From Gordius sp. MW1 (taxonomy: Eukaryota; Nematomorpha; Gordioida; Gordea; Gordiidae), in NCBI GenBank assembly GCA_964036665.1, contig OZ038533.1, forward strand, positions 18,348,575 to 18,412,574: 64,000 nucleotides of DNA, in the 5' to 3' direction. The position numbers and the translations under genes were made by a program. How positions within the stretch are numbered: the stretch's first letter is position 1; each line of letters starts with the position of its first letter. Below, piece by piece: positions 34,436-45,851 of this stretch. The notes below the pieces were generated by a model. The model did no database searches. It was not told the DNA's origin and worked only from the letters and a program-made list of their open reading frames with translations.

Positions 34436-36698
34436 TTAAAATTGTCCAAATAAGAAGGTCTTGATGGTGTCGAATAGCTCCAATGGTATCGCTGGCTATT
34501 TTGGTCCCTTTGCCATATGGGAATGCCAAATCATTGGAAGCCCAATGTAAGTCCTAATTCGTTACATATAATGATAGCAACATAATTGACTCGCCGCTTT
34601 TTTGACATCCTTAAACAACTTATCTTTAAATATCTTAAAACCTCAACTCGAAATCAAAAAACATGTTGAAAAGTGCAAATGGGAATTGAAACTTGCTTCA
34701 TCATGGTATATTAATTTAGCAATAAAGCTTTTTTCTATTAGTACCTTTCAGTATCAGCATTTTCTATTATTAAATCTAATGAAAAGGCGGAAAAGAACAA
34801 GATCCATAAGAAGCCGAATCTTTAGGATTTTAATGGAGAATAATGGAATAATAGTAACTACAACAAGTCAAGCTTGCAGCAGAATTGAAGTCCAAAACAA
34901 TTATGAACAAAACACACTTAAAAGCGATCCCATTCATATGCCTTTTACTCAAAGCCCTATAAAATTTGCTGAATGTATTTTGGAGAGTGGCGTAAATGCG
35001 TTTCCAATCTTAAACACAGTATAAATAAAAATAAATCTAGACAAAGAGCCATGTTATAAAAATGTGGTATTAAACAACGATTCACCTATGATTAATGTAG
35101 ATGGTATATGGGCTAAGCCTTTTAGAAAATCAGTTATGATTTTATTCATGATCGTGCTTTCAATGCTTTCAACGACACCTTATAATTTGTCTAAACTCAA
35201 ATATTTCTATGCACTTAATGGTCAGGAAAACACCAAATTGTTGATGTCAAAAGTTTCACCCATAACTTTGTTATTAGAATGCATGATTTATTCCCTTTTT
35301 TGTGACTTACACATTGTTAGACTCAAATTTTAAACGCGAATTTTCATCATTATTTCTCAAGTGGGACAACCTATTGATTGGCGGAAACAATGGGCCCTAG
35401 CTAAACTAAGCTTTACATTCATAGTATGTGTTTAGCTTTAAACTATTTGATACAGCTCTAGGGTGATAATCTTTAAGTTTAGTTTAAAGATCATTAAATT
35501 CTTAAAAATTATGTATTTATGCATAAATCATATGAAAAGAGTTTTTTCTATAAAATTTGTTATAAGTTAAGGGAACACGCAATTTTGAATAATTAACAAA
35601 GTTTAAAAAGGTTGCTTTAGCCCCGAAAAATCTTATTTTCTACATAATTTGTTTGTAATAAGGGTAACCCAATTATTGTTCGTGCACAATATATGCCTAA
35701 ATAAAGTACATTTATGATTCAAATTTGAGGGCAAAATAAATATAAATGATGCTCGCTAATATAAATTTTAAGACCGTTTACAGAATTTTAGGCCCGTTCT
35801 AGCCCGTTATAAAACTTACTTGGCCCGCCCGAGCCCGTTATTAAACTTGATTAGCTCGCCCGAATCCGGCCCGTTTTTTTTATTTCGAAGCCCATCCCTA
35901 CCTGTCCCCGAGCCGGCCCTGCCCATGTATATCTCTAAATTAGATTATTCATATCTAGGTTATTATTAATAGTTGACAAAAATAGAATATTATGAGTAAT
36001 ATATGGTTTCAAGTGAAATTATGCCTAACCTTGAAAACAAATAAATTAAACTCAAAACGCTTTAATAAACTTTATGTCGCCCAAACATTTGTTTGGACTT
36101 CAAAATTATTATTCCTATAAACTTTGAGCCTGCATTTTGTAAATTTTTAATAAATTAGGTCCTGACTGAAATTTTTCAATGATTATTTACAAACTTTACA
36201 CTATCAAGGTGGCGGTTTGGTGAATTATATTTTATAAATTGTAATGTTGTTCACTTCAAATTAAAGAGGAGGAAGAGTTTAAAAATCGATAAAAGAACAT
36301 TAAATGTTTTGCATCCAAGAAATTTTAAAGTAAAATATTTTATAGCAGGTAAATAATAATCATTAATTTTCAGATAAAATTCTTAATATCTATTATATTA
36401 AGAGATTTTTTATTTTGTTGGCTGCTTGATATTAATAGTGATTCCCATTTCCAACTTAGATGTTTTAATAGTATTTGGAGAATTTTGGAGTCTGTGGGCA
36501 GCGGTCCTTCCCTCCCCCCCCCCCATGGCCAAGCCCCCGAATACCTAGGGCTGATTGGGTTAATTCTTTGTGACTTATTGTAACGTAAATAAATGATAAT
36601 AAATTTAGTTACACCTTAATAATTATTTTGCATTTAATTTGTATTGAATTTGCTTCCTTTAGAGTACAACCACATTTATTATATGAAATATAGGAATT
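34436..36698. other. Intergenic sequence with unexplained open frames
   Basis: Two consecutive frames, 34602-35024 (140 codons) and 35064-35333 (89 codons), lie on the + strand in one neighbourhood and could be decayed exons of one gene or transposon; no motif is recognised in either. A GC-rich patch at 35780-35930 (CCCGCCCGAGCCCG and CCGAATCCGGCCCG) is a copy of the dispersed GGGCTCGGGC repeat. The rest is AT-rich without features. Confidence 0.35.
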
Positions 36699-36706
36699 TA
36701 GGGTAA

Positions 36707-36875
36707 ACATGGGCGTAGCCAGCATTAGAACTAGAGGGGGCAATAATGATTTTGGGAGGGTCAAAATTATCATTTTTAAAATATTAGCCATCATTTTAAT
36801 AAACTTCAACAATTTTTTGGATTTAGAGGGGGCAGCCGCCCCTCCCTACCCCCCCCCCCCCTGGATACGGCCATA
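36707..36875. mobile_element. CATGGGCGTAGCC-family MITE, copy 1
   Basis: Starts ACATGGGCGTAGCC and ends GGATACGGCCATA, imperfect inverted ends. It is flanked by AGGGTAA on both sides (36700-36706 and 36876-36882), a 7-bp duplication. The interior has the family layout: G-run, CAATAATGATTTTGGGAGGG, an AT-rich middle, GGATTTAGAGGGGGCAGCC, C-run. It lies just upstream of the hyaluronidase gene. Confidence 0.85.
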
Positions 36876-37042
36876 AGGGTAATAAAAGGTGTTATTGGTA
36901 ATAAAGGTGTCTTAATTAGGTCAATATACAAAAAATAAGTAAGCAAACAAATTGGTATATTTCAAGGTCTCTCTGTGCAATGCTAATTATGACTACCAAA
37001 TATTTTCGCATTTTTTATTTTTAATTAGCTAAAATCAATCAT

Positions 37043-40000
37043 ATGCGCTCTTTATATTTTACACTCTTTATAACGGGGATAGTAGGAAGCGTTTTAAGCA
37101 TCGATAACAAGTTTGCTGATATTCCATTTAGAGTAATATGGAATTCTGAAACTCAAATTTGTAAAAGATTGCTCGGTAGTAATTTGGATTTAGACAAATA
37201 TGACATTGAAACCAACGTTGGACAAGCTTGGAGCGGAGAACTCATTCAACTTTTTTACTTCACCAAACTAGGATTGTGGCCTAGAATCTTAAATAGCTTA
37301 CCGATTAATGGCGGGGTCCCGCAAAAAATGGATATGTCACAGCATATTATAAAACTGCTAAAGGATTTAAGCGCCACTGTGCCCGATGTTGAATTTGAGG
37401 TATTAATTAGATGTCAACTGTTTTAGACACTTATTTTAAAAAAGGTAGATGTCGAAAATTTTTGTCGCCCTAAATAATCCTCATATCGATACGATCAGAT
37501 AATTATTGACAGACTGTTTCACTAAGAAAAGCTGATCTTTCAGCTAGTGTCTTTGTTGTTGGGATATGGCTTGACTTTATATAGATGCAAATGACAAAAT
37601 CACAATATTAGTAGAATAATTATGCTTTACAACTATTCTCTCCATATTGTTTTCTAAATTCAAATTTTTAATTTTCCAAGGGTACTGCTATAATCGATTA
37701 CGAAGAAAATTTGCCATTGTGGAACGACATACAAAGTGGTTCTTACCTTGTTTATGCCGTAAGAAAATGCGCTTTACCATTTAAGTATTGTCGATTTAAA
37801 TTGGGTTATAAAATTTTGGCTTGACATTTTTTAGATCGTTTAGTTTCAAAAAGGTGGCATCGTATTATTGGATTATGGTGCAATATTTTATAACCAAAGG
37901 GTTGTGAGAGAATTAGGATGTGTGTAATCGCCAGTCATTACTTTTGGATAACAATGCCATGTCGACAATAAGATGTGCATTTTAAAATCGATGGAAGCTA
38001 ACTTTGTAGAAGTTTTAGCTCTAAACATAGCATACTAATACCAAAATTACTAAAAATATCTACTTCGAGGAATAACAACAAATCTAACTAACATTGATTT
38101 TACTAGATAACTGCATGTGATATTTTAGAATGCATCCTTACAATTTGAAAGAGAAAATAATCCAACGCTCAACGACGAAAAGAAAATTGCAAATTACGCT
38201 AAAGCCAGCTATGAAAATGGTCATAAAGCTTTAATGTATGAATCAATAAAAGCGGCTATACAAATGAGGCCTAACGGATTATGGGGTTATTGGGGATATC
38301 CAATGTGTGCAAGGTAGGTTTATCATTTGGCAAGCTTTTAAACGATTTGATCAGCTACAATTATTATTTTACTTGTAATATTCAAATGTTTAATGATATA
38401 TAAAGTGTGATGTAGACATTCAGCTCATAGTTTTTAACAATAATATAAATCAGTTTATTTTTCCTGTCATAATCGCTAAATATTTAACCCTGGTGTGTAG
38501 TTAAAATAGATAAATATTTCGGTTTTCTAAAGGAGATTTACTGAATATTTCTGCGACATCCCCAACCAGAGGAAAAATGACAAAACTCAATGGTTGTATG
38601 ACTCAAGTACAGCCCTATACCCCAATATATACCTAAATGAAAAAGCGATTCCAGACTCAAATAATAGGGCAAACTACATATTAACTAGTATATCTTATTT
38701 TTTTATACTAATCTTGTATCTTATAAAACAATTGTGAGTAATTCATGAAAATTAAGTTAAGCCATTGATATATCTCTTTGCAAAAATTTTAGTTTATGAA
38801 CGTTCTCAAAGTCTAATTATTGTTCGAACTCTAATAATGCTATGGGCCATGCAATTCAATAGGTCTGATCGAACTATTGCACAGGAAACTTAATCGCATG
38901 TTAATGCTTGAATAAATCTTATGAGATAATAACTTATTCTTAAGGCATATTCCTAATTATTAATGGTTAAAAAATAGTAAGATTTTTCACACGGGCAATC
39001 AACTGGTTAATTGGTACTAAATATTCGCCGTTAAGCTGTGCAAGTGTTGAAATATGGTTTTAGCTAAGAATAAGTTTAATGAATACTTAGAAAACTTACA
39101 ATCTCTTATTTCATTGAAGGTTTTGAATTAAAATCAAAAAGTTTATTAGATAATGAAAATGTAGTTTATAATTTATCTTGCTAATCTATACAGACTTAAA
39201 GCTCAAGACAACTTTTTAATCTAGTACAAAATTCTTGTTGTTTTCTATAGGATTTAATCTTGTAATAGGTCAGCGCATCTCTACTAATTAAATAAGCTGT
39301 AAATATCATTCTTTATAAATCTATGTCGATCAAAGTGCTTACCATTTCAAGTGATAATTTTAAATGTTTAGTATCAGATATCAAGATGGTTTAAGCTTAA
39401 ACAATTTAATAGAATGGCTATAATAACAATACAATACACAAGAAGCAATATTTGTAAACTATATTTAGCCAGCTAAAATGAACTATTTTGAGTTTTTTAC
39501 CTTCTCTTAGTAAAATCTCTTCTACCCAGCGTTGCTGAGTCATTTCCTTTATAATTCAACATAAATAATTATTGTGTAGCCACGCAAAATGGTGAATTTT
39601 AGCTGATTTTACTATTGATTAAATAATTGAGATGATCGTTAGGTTATAAATAAACAAAAAATTAATTTTTAATGATTTAATTTAACAATTATAGTAATGA
39701 ATGAAGCAATGAGGGTTTCTAACAATAGACCTGGTGGCCCTATCCCAATATATGCTTACGCTCGATATCATTATGAAAAGGCTGTGTTTCCTTCGTTTTT
39801 ATCAAAAATTGACATAGAAAATACCATAGGTCAAGCGGTTGATACTGGAATGAATGGGATAGTAATAATTAAAACAAAACTTGTTTTTCCCTTTAAACAA
39901 TTTTGAGTAGATCTTCTTAAATGATGCAAAAAAGTTTTATTTAATCTTTTATTATTTCAAAATCAACTGGCCAATTAATATAGCAAATTTCAATTCATTG

Positions 40001-41097
40001 CATTGTTGCACATAACATTTGGGCGTATTATTGGGGGCCAATAATGCTTTAGGGAAGGGCAAAATGAGAATTTTATGAAATTTAAGCCACAATTGTAATT
40101 TTAAGGAATTTTAGGATTTCGAGAGGGACAGCCGCTCCTCTCTGCCACCCCCTGGCTTCGCCCATTAAAACATTTATAACTAATTGAGATTATTGTTTTG
40201 TTGCGATGTCGTTTGATCTTGGATAATTACATTGCAGCAAAATAATGACCCTAATGAAAATTTAAACAATTTTAAATTATAACATTTAACCGACTTGAAT
40301 TGCGTTCTGAATGCGTCAAACGGGACATGTTTTTAATGAGCTTATTTAATGACCATGGGCGTAGCCAGGTTTTGGATTAGGGGGGAGGATGTATTAAGTT
40401 CCATTGGGGGGGGGAAGACAATAATTTTTTTTAATTTTTAAGGGTTTTTGTATTAAAATTTTTTCTAATTTAGGGGGAAACGGCCGCCCCCCTCCGGCTA
40501 CGCCTATGCTAATGACTCTGTTTTCTATATTACGCATGCAAAACTGTTTGTAAACATATTATTAATAATCAATTTGCCTGCAAATTTACTGCTAGATATG
40601 GTGGGGATTCGCAGGGGATGTTAAGAATTGCAGTTTGCTATCAAATTATCTCTCTACAATATTGGGTCCAATCACGCAAAACATGCTTAATTACGCCGAA
40701 AGTATATGACTCATTAAATTTTAATAATTAAAACTGATTGATTGCTTTTCTTGGATAATTTTAAATACAGAAATTAAAAGAATTAATACAATTGCGTAAT
40801 GCCTATAAGGTATTATTGATAATACACCACAGGGGGGGGCACTTGATAGCGAGTAGTTTATTTGGAATGTTTTTATATTTAGAATGTAGTAAAGCTGTTT
40901 GCAATGGGCAAGGAAGATGTATCAAAACGGAATTTAAGAATCAACCTTCAAAACCAACTTCCATAGAAAATTTTGATATAGAAAATTACAAAAAATTTTG
41001 GGAAAACGGCACACCCTATCCCAGCACATTTAGAGGATATAGTTGCGTTTGTTATTTGGGCAAGAGTGGCTTCGATTGTAGAATTGATAGCAAATAA
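37043..41097 (+). CDS. GH56 hyaluronidase with C-terminal EGF-like module
   Basis: Seven exons join in consistent phase: 37043-37399, 37681-37758, 38129-38313, 38533-38687, 39695-39861, 40596-40701, 40883-41097 (TAA). They give 1,263 nt, 420 residues. Hyaluronidases cleave beta-1,4 links in hyaluronan and are secreted or lysosomal. Residues 1-19 form a signal peptide (MRSLYFTLFITGIVGSVLS). Family blocks follow: IPFRVIWN, then the catalytic IIDYEE, where D125 and E127 are the expected acid pair. Next come WNDIQSG, MRPNGLWGYWGYPMC, PIYAYARYHYE, and WWGFAGDVKNC in place of the usual (I/L)WGSS. The last exon holds a Cys-rich EGF-like part (CSKAVCNGQGRC...CVCYLGKSGFDC). The AG at exon 4 could be 3 nt further right. 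AATAAA overlaps the stop. Intron 5 holds two MITEs, and an RTE sits 169 bp downstream. All expected parts are present, so it appears functional. Confidence 0.93.
40021..40168. mobile_element. CATGGGCGTAGCC-family MITE, copy 2, in hyaluronidase intron 5
   Basis: Starts GGGCGTA (left end worn) and ends GGCTTCGCCCATTAAA. It is flanked by AACATTT (40014-40020 and 40169-40175). The interior CCAATAATG...AAGGGCAAAATGA...GGATTTCGAGAGGGACAGCC...CCACCCCC matches the family. Confidence 0.8.
40354..40509. mobile_element. CATGGGCGTAGCC-family MITE, copy 3, in hyaluronidase intron 5
   Basis: Starts CATGGGCGTAGCCAGG and ends CCGGCTACGCCTATGC, good inverted ends. It is flanked by TAATGAC (40347-40353 and 40510-40516). 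The same G-rich and AT-rich interior is present. It lies 185 bp from copy 2 within the same 734-bp intron. Confidence 0.85.
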
Positions 41098-41265
41098 ATA
41101 GAAACTAGCAATATTCGCATTTTATACATAAAATTCAATTAAAACTACTAATGTAATTATTACTTTGCTTGTAACTAGATTATGTCTACTTTCAACTGAT
41201 AAAATATGCGTCTAAAATGTTTATTTAGCCCCATTGAAATTTTGTCCATATAAATAGAATCAAAT

Positions 41266-41337
41266 GGGGCGTGGTGGTATATTGGGTAAAAGTTTATACT
41301 TTGAAGCGCGAGTGCCGGTTCGATTCCACCTCCGGCA
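41266..41337 (+). promoter_or_regulatory. tRNA-like internal promoter at RTE 5' end
   Basis: The 72-bp segment has an A-box-like TGGTGGTATATTGGGTA, a consensus B box GGTTCGATTCC at about 41318-41328, and a GCCGG/CCGGC pairing typical of a T-arm. It lies inside the target duplications, so it belongs to the transposon and is not a free tRNA gene. A related head begins the SINE at 27795 (minus). Pol III use is inferred from the boxes. Confidence 0.75.
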
Positions 41338-41559
41338 TTTATTTCAAAGTTTAAAAATATCTCACATCGTCAACACGGCTGTCAGGCCTGGATAGCCGAG
41401 CGTCACCCCTGATCCAAGTGCTATGAAAGTTCGTAATAATGAAAGTAATGAAAGCGCTAAGGCGTCCTCCTTAAACGACGCGCATGGTGCGCCCGTATCA
41501 TGTGAAAAGTCAACGAGGGTCACTACATCTTCCGCAAACCGATGTAGTTAAAGAAACTA

Positions 41560-44359
41560 GTTTGCTAAGGACGAGATTGAGAGTGGGCTTGCTAAATGTT
41601 GGAACGATGACTGCAAAATGCCGAGAAGTCTGACACCCTCAGCAAGCGACGGGTTGATATAGCGTGTATACAGGAAACAAGATGGAAAGGTGCAAAAGCA
41701 AGGATGATAGGTGAAGGCTATAAACTTTACTTCAATGGCCTAGAAACGAATAAAAATGGCGTGGCAATCATACTAGCCTCACATCTGCAAGATAAAGTCA
41801 TTGAGGTACAAAGAAAAAGTGGGATGATGTTGAGCGTAGAAGGTCGAATGATTAATGTAGTTTCCGGATATGCTCCACAAACAGGATGCATAGATGAAGA
41901 AAAGGAGGAATTTCGGGAAGAATGAGACGAAACGCTCCGCATTATACCCAGAACCGAGGTAGTTATAATTAGAGCGGATATGAATGGTCACGTAGGCAAA
42001 ACAAGAGAAGGATTTGAACGGTACCATGGTGGAAATGGTTACGGAGCGAGAAACGATGAAGGCGACGAAATATTGAAAATGGCCGTAGCATTTGATTTAG
42101 CCAACACAAATACCTTCTTCAAAAAGAATGTAAATCACCTTATAACGTATAAAAGTGGAAATCGATTTAGCAGATTGACTCCTCCTAATATATAGATAGG
42201 AATTAAAGAATGTACGAGATTGTAAGGTGATACCAGGTGAAGCTATTGCAGCCCAGCATAGACTTGTTGTGATGGACTATACCATCTCCAAGGCGAAAAC
42301 ACAAAACCGGAGAGATTAAATGTTAAAATCAAATGGTTCCGGCTACCAAAATTGAAAGATATTTACAATGAACATAGTTGAACGGCTGCAAATAGATGAT
42401 CAGCAGAATGCTAACGATATGTGGAATAACATAGCTTACACGGTACGATCAGTTGCGAGGTGTGTTCTAGGAGAAGGTAAACCAGGTAAACAAAAAGATA
42501 AGGAGACATGGTGGTGGAACGAAGACGTGCAACGCCAGGTCAAGTTGAAAAGAAAGCTTTACAAATTATGGTCAGGTAACAGAAATGAAGAAACACGATT
42601 GGCATATGTGAAAGCTAAAAATGAGGAAAAACGTTGTGTAGTCAAGGCTAAAACAGAGGTCTACGAGAATTTGAATGCCAAGTTAACCAGTAAAGAAGGG
42701 GAAAGAATGATCTACAAAATGGCAAAGACCAGGGCAAGGAACTCAAAGGATGTGGTAAACGTGAAAACCATAAAGAGCAAAGATGGCATCACTTTAACTC
42801 TGGACCAATCATAGATCGTTGGGAAGAATACAATAAAGAATTATTAAACAGTGAAAATGGGTTTTCGGACAACTGTGATAGCAAGAACTAAGAATATGAC
42901 CCAGAGTTAGAAGTGAGAAGAGGTTGACCAGGTGCTTAAAAATGGGTAGAGGGGTGAGACCTAATAATATACCTATGGAAGCATTCAAAATGCTGGGACC
43001 CCTAGGTGTACATCTACTTGCAAAGCTGTTCAACAAAATACTTGCAAGTGGTATGATGCCTGATGGGTGGAGGGAAAGCTATGTTATACCTATCTATAAA
43101 TTGAAAGGAGATGTACAAGAATGCAACAACTATCGAGGGATAAAGTTAACGAGTCACGTAATGAAGGTGTGGGAAAAGGTTATAGAAGCTAGACTCCGTA
43201 AAATATTAATAGATTAACGACAATTTGGGTTCATGCCTGGAAAGTCGACTTCAGATGCAATACATGGTCTTATGAGACTTATGCAAGTATATAAGGAAAA
43301 GGATCTTCATAGGTGTTTCATCGATCTTGAGAAAGCTTTCGATAAAGTGTCAAGGCGGTTGATATGGAATAGCCTGAGTTCCAATGGTGTACCCGAGGCT
43401 TATATAATGTTAATAAATGATATGTATAGAAACGCAAAAATCAAAGTACGGACATCCCGTGGTACATCAAAGGGATTTAGTTTAAATGTCGGTGTGCATC
43501 AACGATCGGCCCTAGGTCCATTGCTCTTCATAACAATAATGGATTCGATAACGAAGAACCTGAAACGCGAATCACCTTGGGCAATGCTCTTTGCGGAAGA
43601 TATCGTCCTGTGAGCAGGCTCAAACGTGGAATTAGCAGAGCAGGTAAAAATGTTGATGGAACGAATTGAAAGCAAAGGCCTTAGGGTCAACCGAGATAAA
43701 ACGGAATATGTATGCTTGGAGTCGGGGAATGAATAGAAGCCCACCTGCAAATCGATGACTGGTGTTTAAGCAGCAGGAAAGAATTCAAATATCTTGGTTC
43801 TAGGGTACAATCTGATGGAGGTGTGGAAAACAAAATTATGGCAAGAATAAACGCAGGCTGGCTAAAATTCAGGGAGTTGAGTGGTATCCTATGTGACAAG
43901 CACACCACTTAAATTAAAAGGACGGTTATATAGCCGTTATTATACCTACGGTATTGTATGGAGCGGAAACCTGGGCAATTATGGCAAAAGAGAAGCAAAG
44001 CTTGGTACAATTGAGATGCAAATGTTGAGATGGATCTTGGGAATAAGCAAAAAGGACCATATAAGGAATCAAGATATAAGGGATAAACTAAATGTAGTTC
44101 CGATTCAGAAAAAGAAGGTGGTAAGAAGATTGAGGTGGTATGGCCATTTGGAGAGACGGGAGGAAAGTCACTTGGCAAATCGTATAAGAAAGTGCAAGTC
44201 GATGGTAAGCAAAAGAGAGGGAGGCCTAAACTGACATGGAAGCATAAAATTGATATGGACTTGAAAAGGTACGAGGAAAAGCGAAGCTGGTGTAAGTGCA
44301 GGAATACATGGAGAACCTACTTGAAGGAGCTGACCACTAAATGTGACAAACAGCTATAG
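41560..44359 (+). pseudogene. RTE endonuclease-reverse transcriptase ORF, interrupted
   Basis: Coding runs in pieces. 41560-42195 is the APE-like endonuclease, with GLLNVGTMT, CIQETRWKG in shifted frames, VVSGYAPQTG, then MNGHVGKTREGFERYHGG and NTFFKKNVNHLITYKSG. A linker follows at 42368-42814. RT lies at 42924-43613 with MGRGVRPNNIPMEAFK, VIPIYKLKGDVQECNNYRGI, MPGKSTSDAIH, CFIDLEKAFDKVSRRLIW and an FAEDIVL box, where the usual F/YADD is changed to FAED. The C-terminal part (43881-44359) has MQMLRWILGISKKDHIRNQDI, RRLRWYGHLERRE and GRPKLTWKHKIDMDL, typical of RTE ORF ends. In-frame stops and frameshifts near 41924, 42195, 42814, 43217 and 43613 break it. Even without them, the altered catalytic box would likely block activity. 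Confidence 0.9.
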
Positions 44360-44551
44360 GAAAAAATAAATAAATAGAATCAAATAAAAAGCACTCATAA
44401 AAGCGTGATTTGTTATCTTTTGGTTTACAACCTTATGTTTTACCATCTTCGGCAAAAGCTAATGGATTAAAATAGTTTTTAGAATGCGTAAAGATATTAA
44501 CGCGTGTGAAGTCCCAAGTTAAGAACTTACCAACCTCCCATGGGACTAAAG

Positions 44552-44989
44552 TCGTGTTGTAAAAACGGCTGGGTTATGTTTGAACGACCTATGGTTTTAG
44601 TGGGCTAAATGTAGTGTAGCGGCATTCAAGGTTGCAATTTGAATACACGCGTTTTTCCTATATTTGAGCGCGGTCACAGACATTTGATTATACGCGTAGC
44701 CATTTGAATACACCTTAGTTTACACCGTACTTGGTATCGCTTATTTGATTGTTACTTTTATATATGTCCTTCGCTATGTGTATATAAAGCCCTATCTACC
44801 TAATTAAAGAGTCTCTCTGTCTCTTGATTTAGTCTCTTGGTTTAGAATCTGAGTTTAGTGTTTTGACCCCGGCCACTTCATAAAACTAAACACAGACCAA
44901 TTTTTTTTGGTAGAACCTTGGGTCTATTAATGTTTAGTTTACTAAATCCAAGGGTCGACCAATAAATTCCAGCCGTTTTTACAACACTA
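44552..44989. mobile_element. hAT-type MITE with 8-bp duplication
   Basis: Inverted ends GTGTTGTAAAAACGGCTGG and CCAGCCGTTTTTACAACAC are followed outside by a perfect 8-bp duplication, GACTAAAG (44544-44551 and 44990-44997). The element is 438 bp with no ORF. It sits inside the decayed RT copy, so it is younger than that copy. A second member starts at 63962. Confidence 0.92.
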
Positions 44990-45201
44990 GACTAAAGAAA
45001 CTTCGTCAGGACCCATCCTACCTCCTAGGATCGTATGGGTCAAGGATTGAGGGAATGATGGTAAATCTTGAATTAAAAAATTATCTTTTGATGGCGTATA
45101 AACCACTATTTATTAAATCTGCAATGGATTGGGTGATGAACCCACGTACCTATTTATTTTCTTATGTCGGTCGTAAGGAATCTGAAAGTGTAATACTGTA
45201 T

Positions 45202-45332
45202 TCATGGGCGTAGTAAGCAAATTTTTTTAAAATTATTAAAATTATGGCTAAAATTTCAAAAAATGATTATTTTGCCCCTCCCAAAACATTAATGCCCCTC
45301 TCATCTGATTCCAATGCTAGCGACGCCTATGG
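45202..45332. mobile_element. CATGGGCGTAGCC-family MITE, copy 4
   Basis: CATGGGCGTAG at 45203 and GACGCCTATGG at 45322-45332 form the ends. The interior reads as the reverse of copies 1-3 (TTTTGCCCCTCCCAAAACATTAATGCCCCTCTC). CTGTAT flanks both sides (45196-45201 and 45333-45338). The G/C runs are shorter than in the other copies. Confidence 0.75.
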
Positions 45333-45851
45333 CTGTATCATAACTCGAAAGTAGGTAAGGACCGATCGTGATACTATACTGGCATCCTAGTCTCGCTGTT
45401 TGGACGATTCTGGTATACAGGTTCCAGGTATAACGTTCTCGTTCCAGTATGATATGGCCATTTCCCTTTCAAAATCTTGTGTTTGAGAGTTTAATTTAAA
45501 GACTTCCTTAACGGATCGGAAAAACAAGATGAGAGCAATTTTAAAGCATCCAAAGTTGGCAGGGTGGCTTGTAGCCACCTGATATTTTTAAAAGGTAGAT
45601 TAAAGTTTTTCCAAGGAGATCTTTTATTGTAGATTAATATGCTTTTAAAATATATGGATGTAAATGTGGCAGCCTTTCTAGATCAATTGTGTATTATGGA
45701 GAGATTAAAAAAGTTTTTTATCATAAAAAAGCATGACGTGTAGGTAGTAGTTTGGAAAGATCCAATTTTGAGGCCAAAAGGGTCAAATGCTGTTTAAAAA
45801 GCTTTGTAACCAAGGATATTCGCCTATAGCCGGGCCGAGCATTAGCGATTA

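Larger units (their letters stand above)
41266..44370 (+). mobile_element. RTE-type non-LTR retrotransposon with tRNA-like 5' head
   Basis: The 3,105-bp element is bounded by a perfect 15-bp target duplication, TAAATAGAATCAAAT (41251-41265 and 44371-44385). It therefore inserted as one unit starting exactly at the tRNA-like head. The head (41266-41337) begins GGGGCGTGGTGGTATATTGG and has a perfect B box, GGTTCGATTCC, then CCGGCA. After it, GGCTGTCAGGCCTGGATAGC leads into the ORF region. The 3' end has GTGACAAACAGCTATAGG followed by an A-rich AAATAAA tail, as in RTE/BovB elements. Perfect duplications suggest recent insertion, yet the ORF already carries stops, so the source copy was probably elsewhere. 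Confidence 0.93.
44440..45851 (-). pseudogene. Second, heavily decayed copy of the 24.7-27.5 kb RT element
   Basis: AAGTCCCAAG.TA.GAACTTACCA at about 44500-44530 matches 25050-25078. 45060-45120 and 45340-45850 match 25190-25960, including TAGGTAAG.GAC.GAGCGTGA-type phrases, TTGAAAAGAC-type linkers and TTTTTTATCATAAAAAAGC. The same minus-strand orientation is kept. It is split by a 438-bp hAT MITE (44552-44989), a CATGGGCG MITE (45202-45332), and the foldback element at its right end (45852). Confidence 0.75.

Noticed and set aside
34602-35333. A two-exon host gene
   Set aside because: Two adjoining open frames exist, but no motif, splice join or family was recognised, so they are only noted.
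41266-41337. Free-standing tRNA gene
   Set aside because: The acceptor-stem ends do not pair well and the segment lies inside the RTE's 15-bp target duplications, so it is the element's tRNA-like head.
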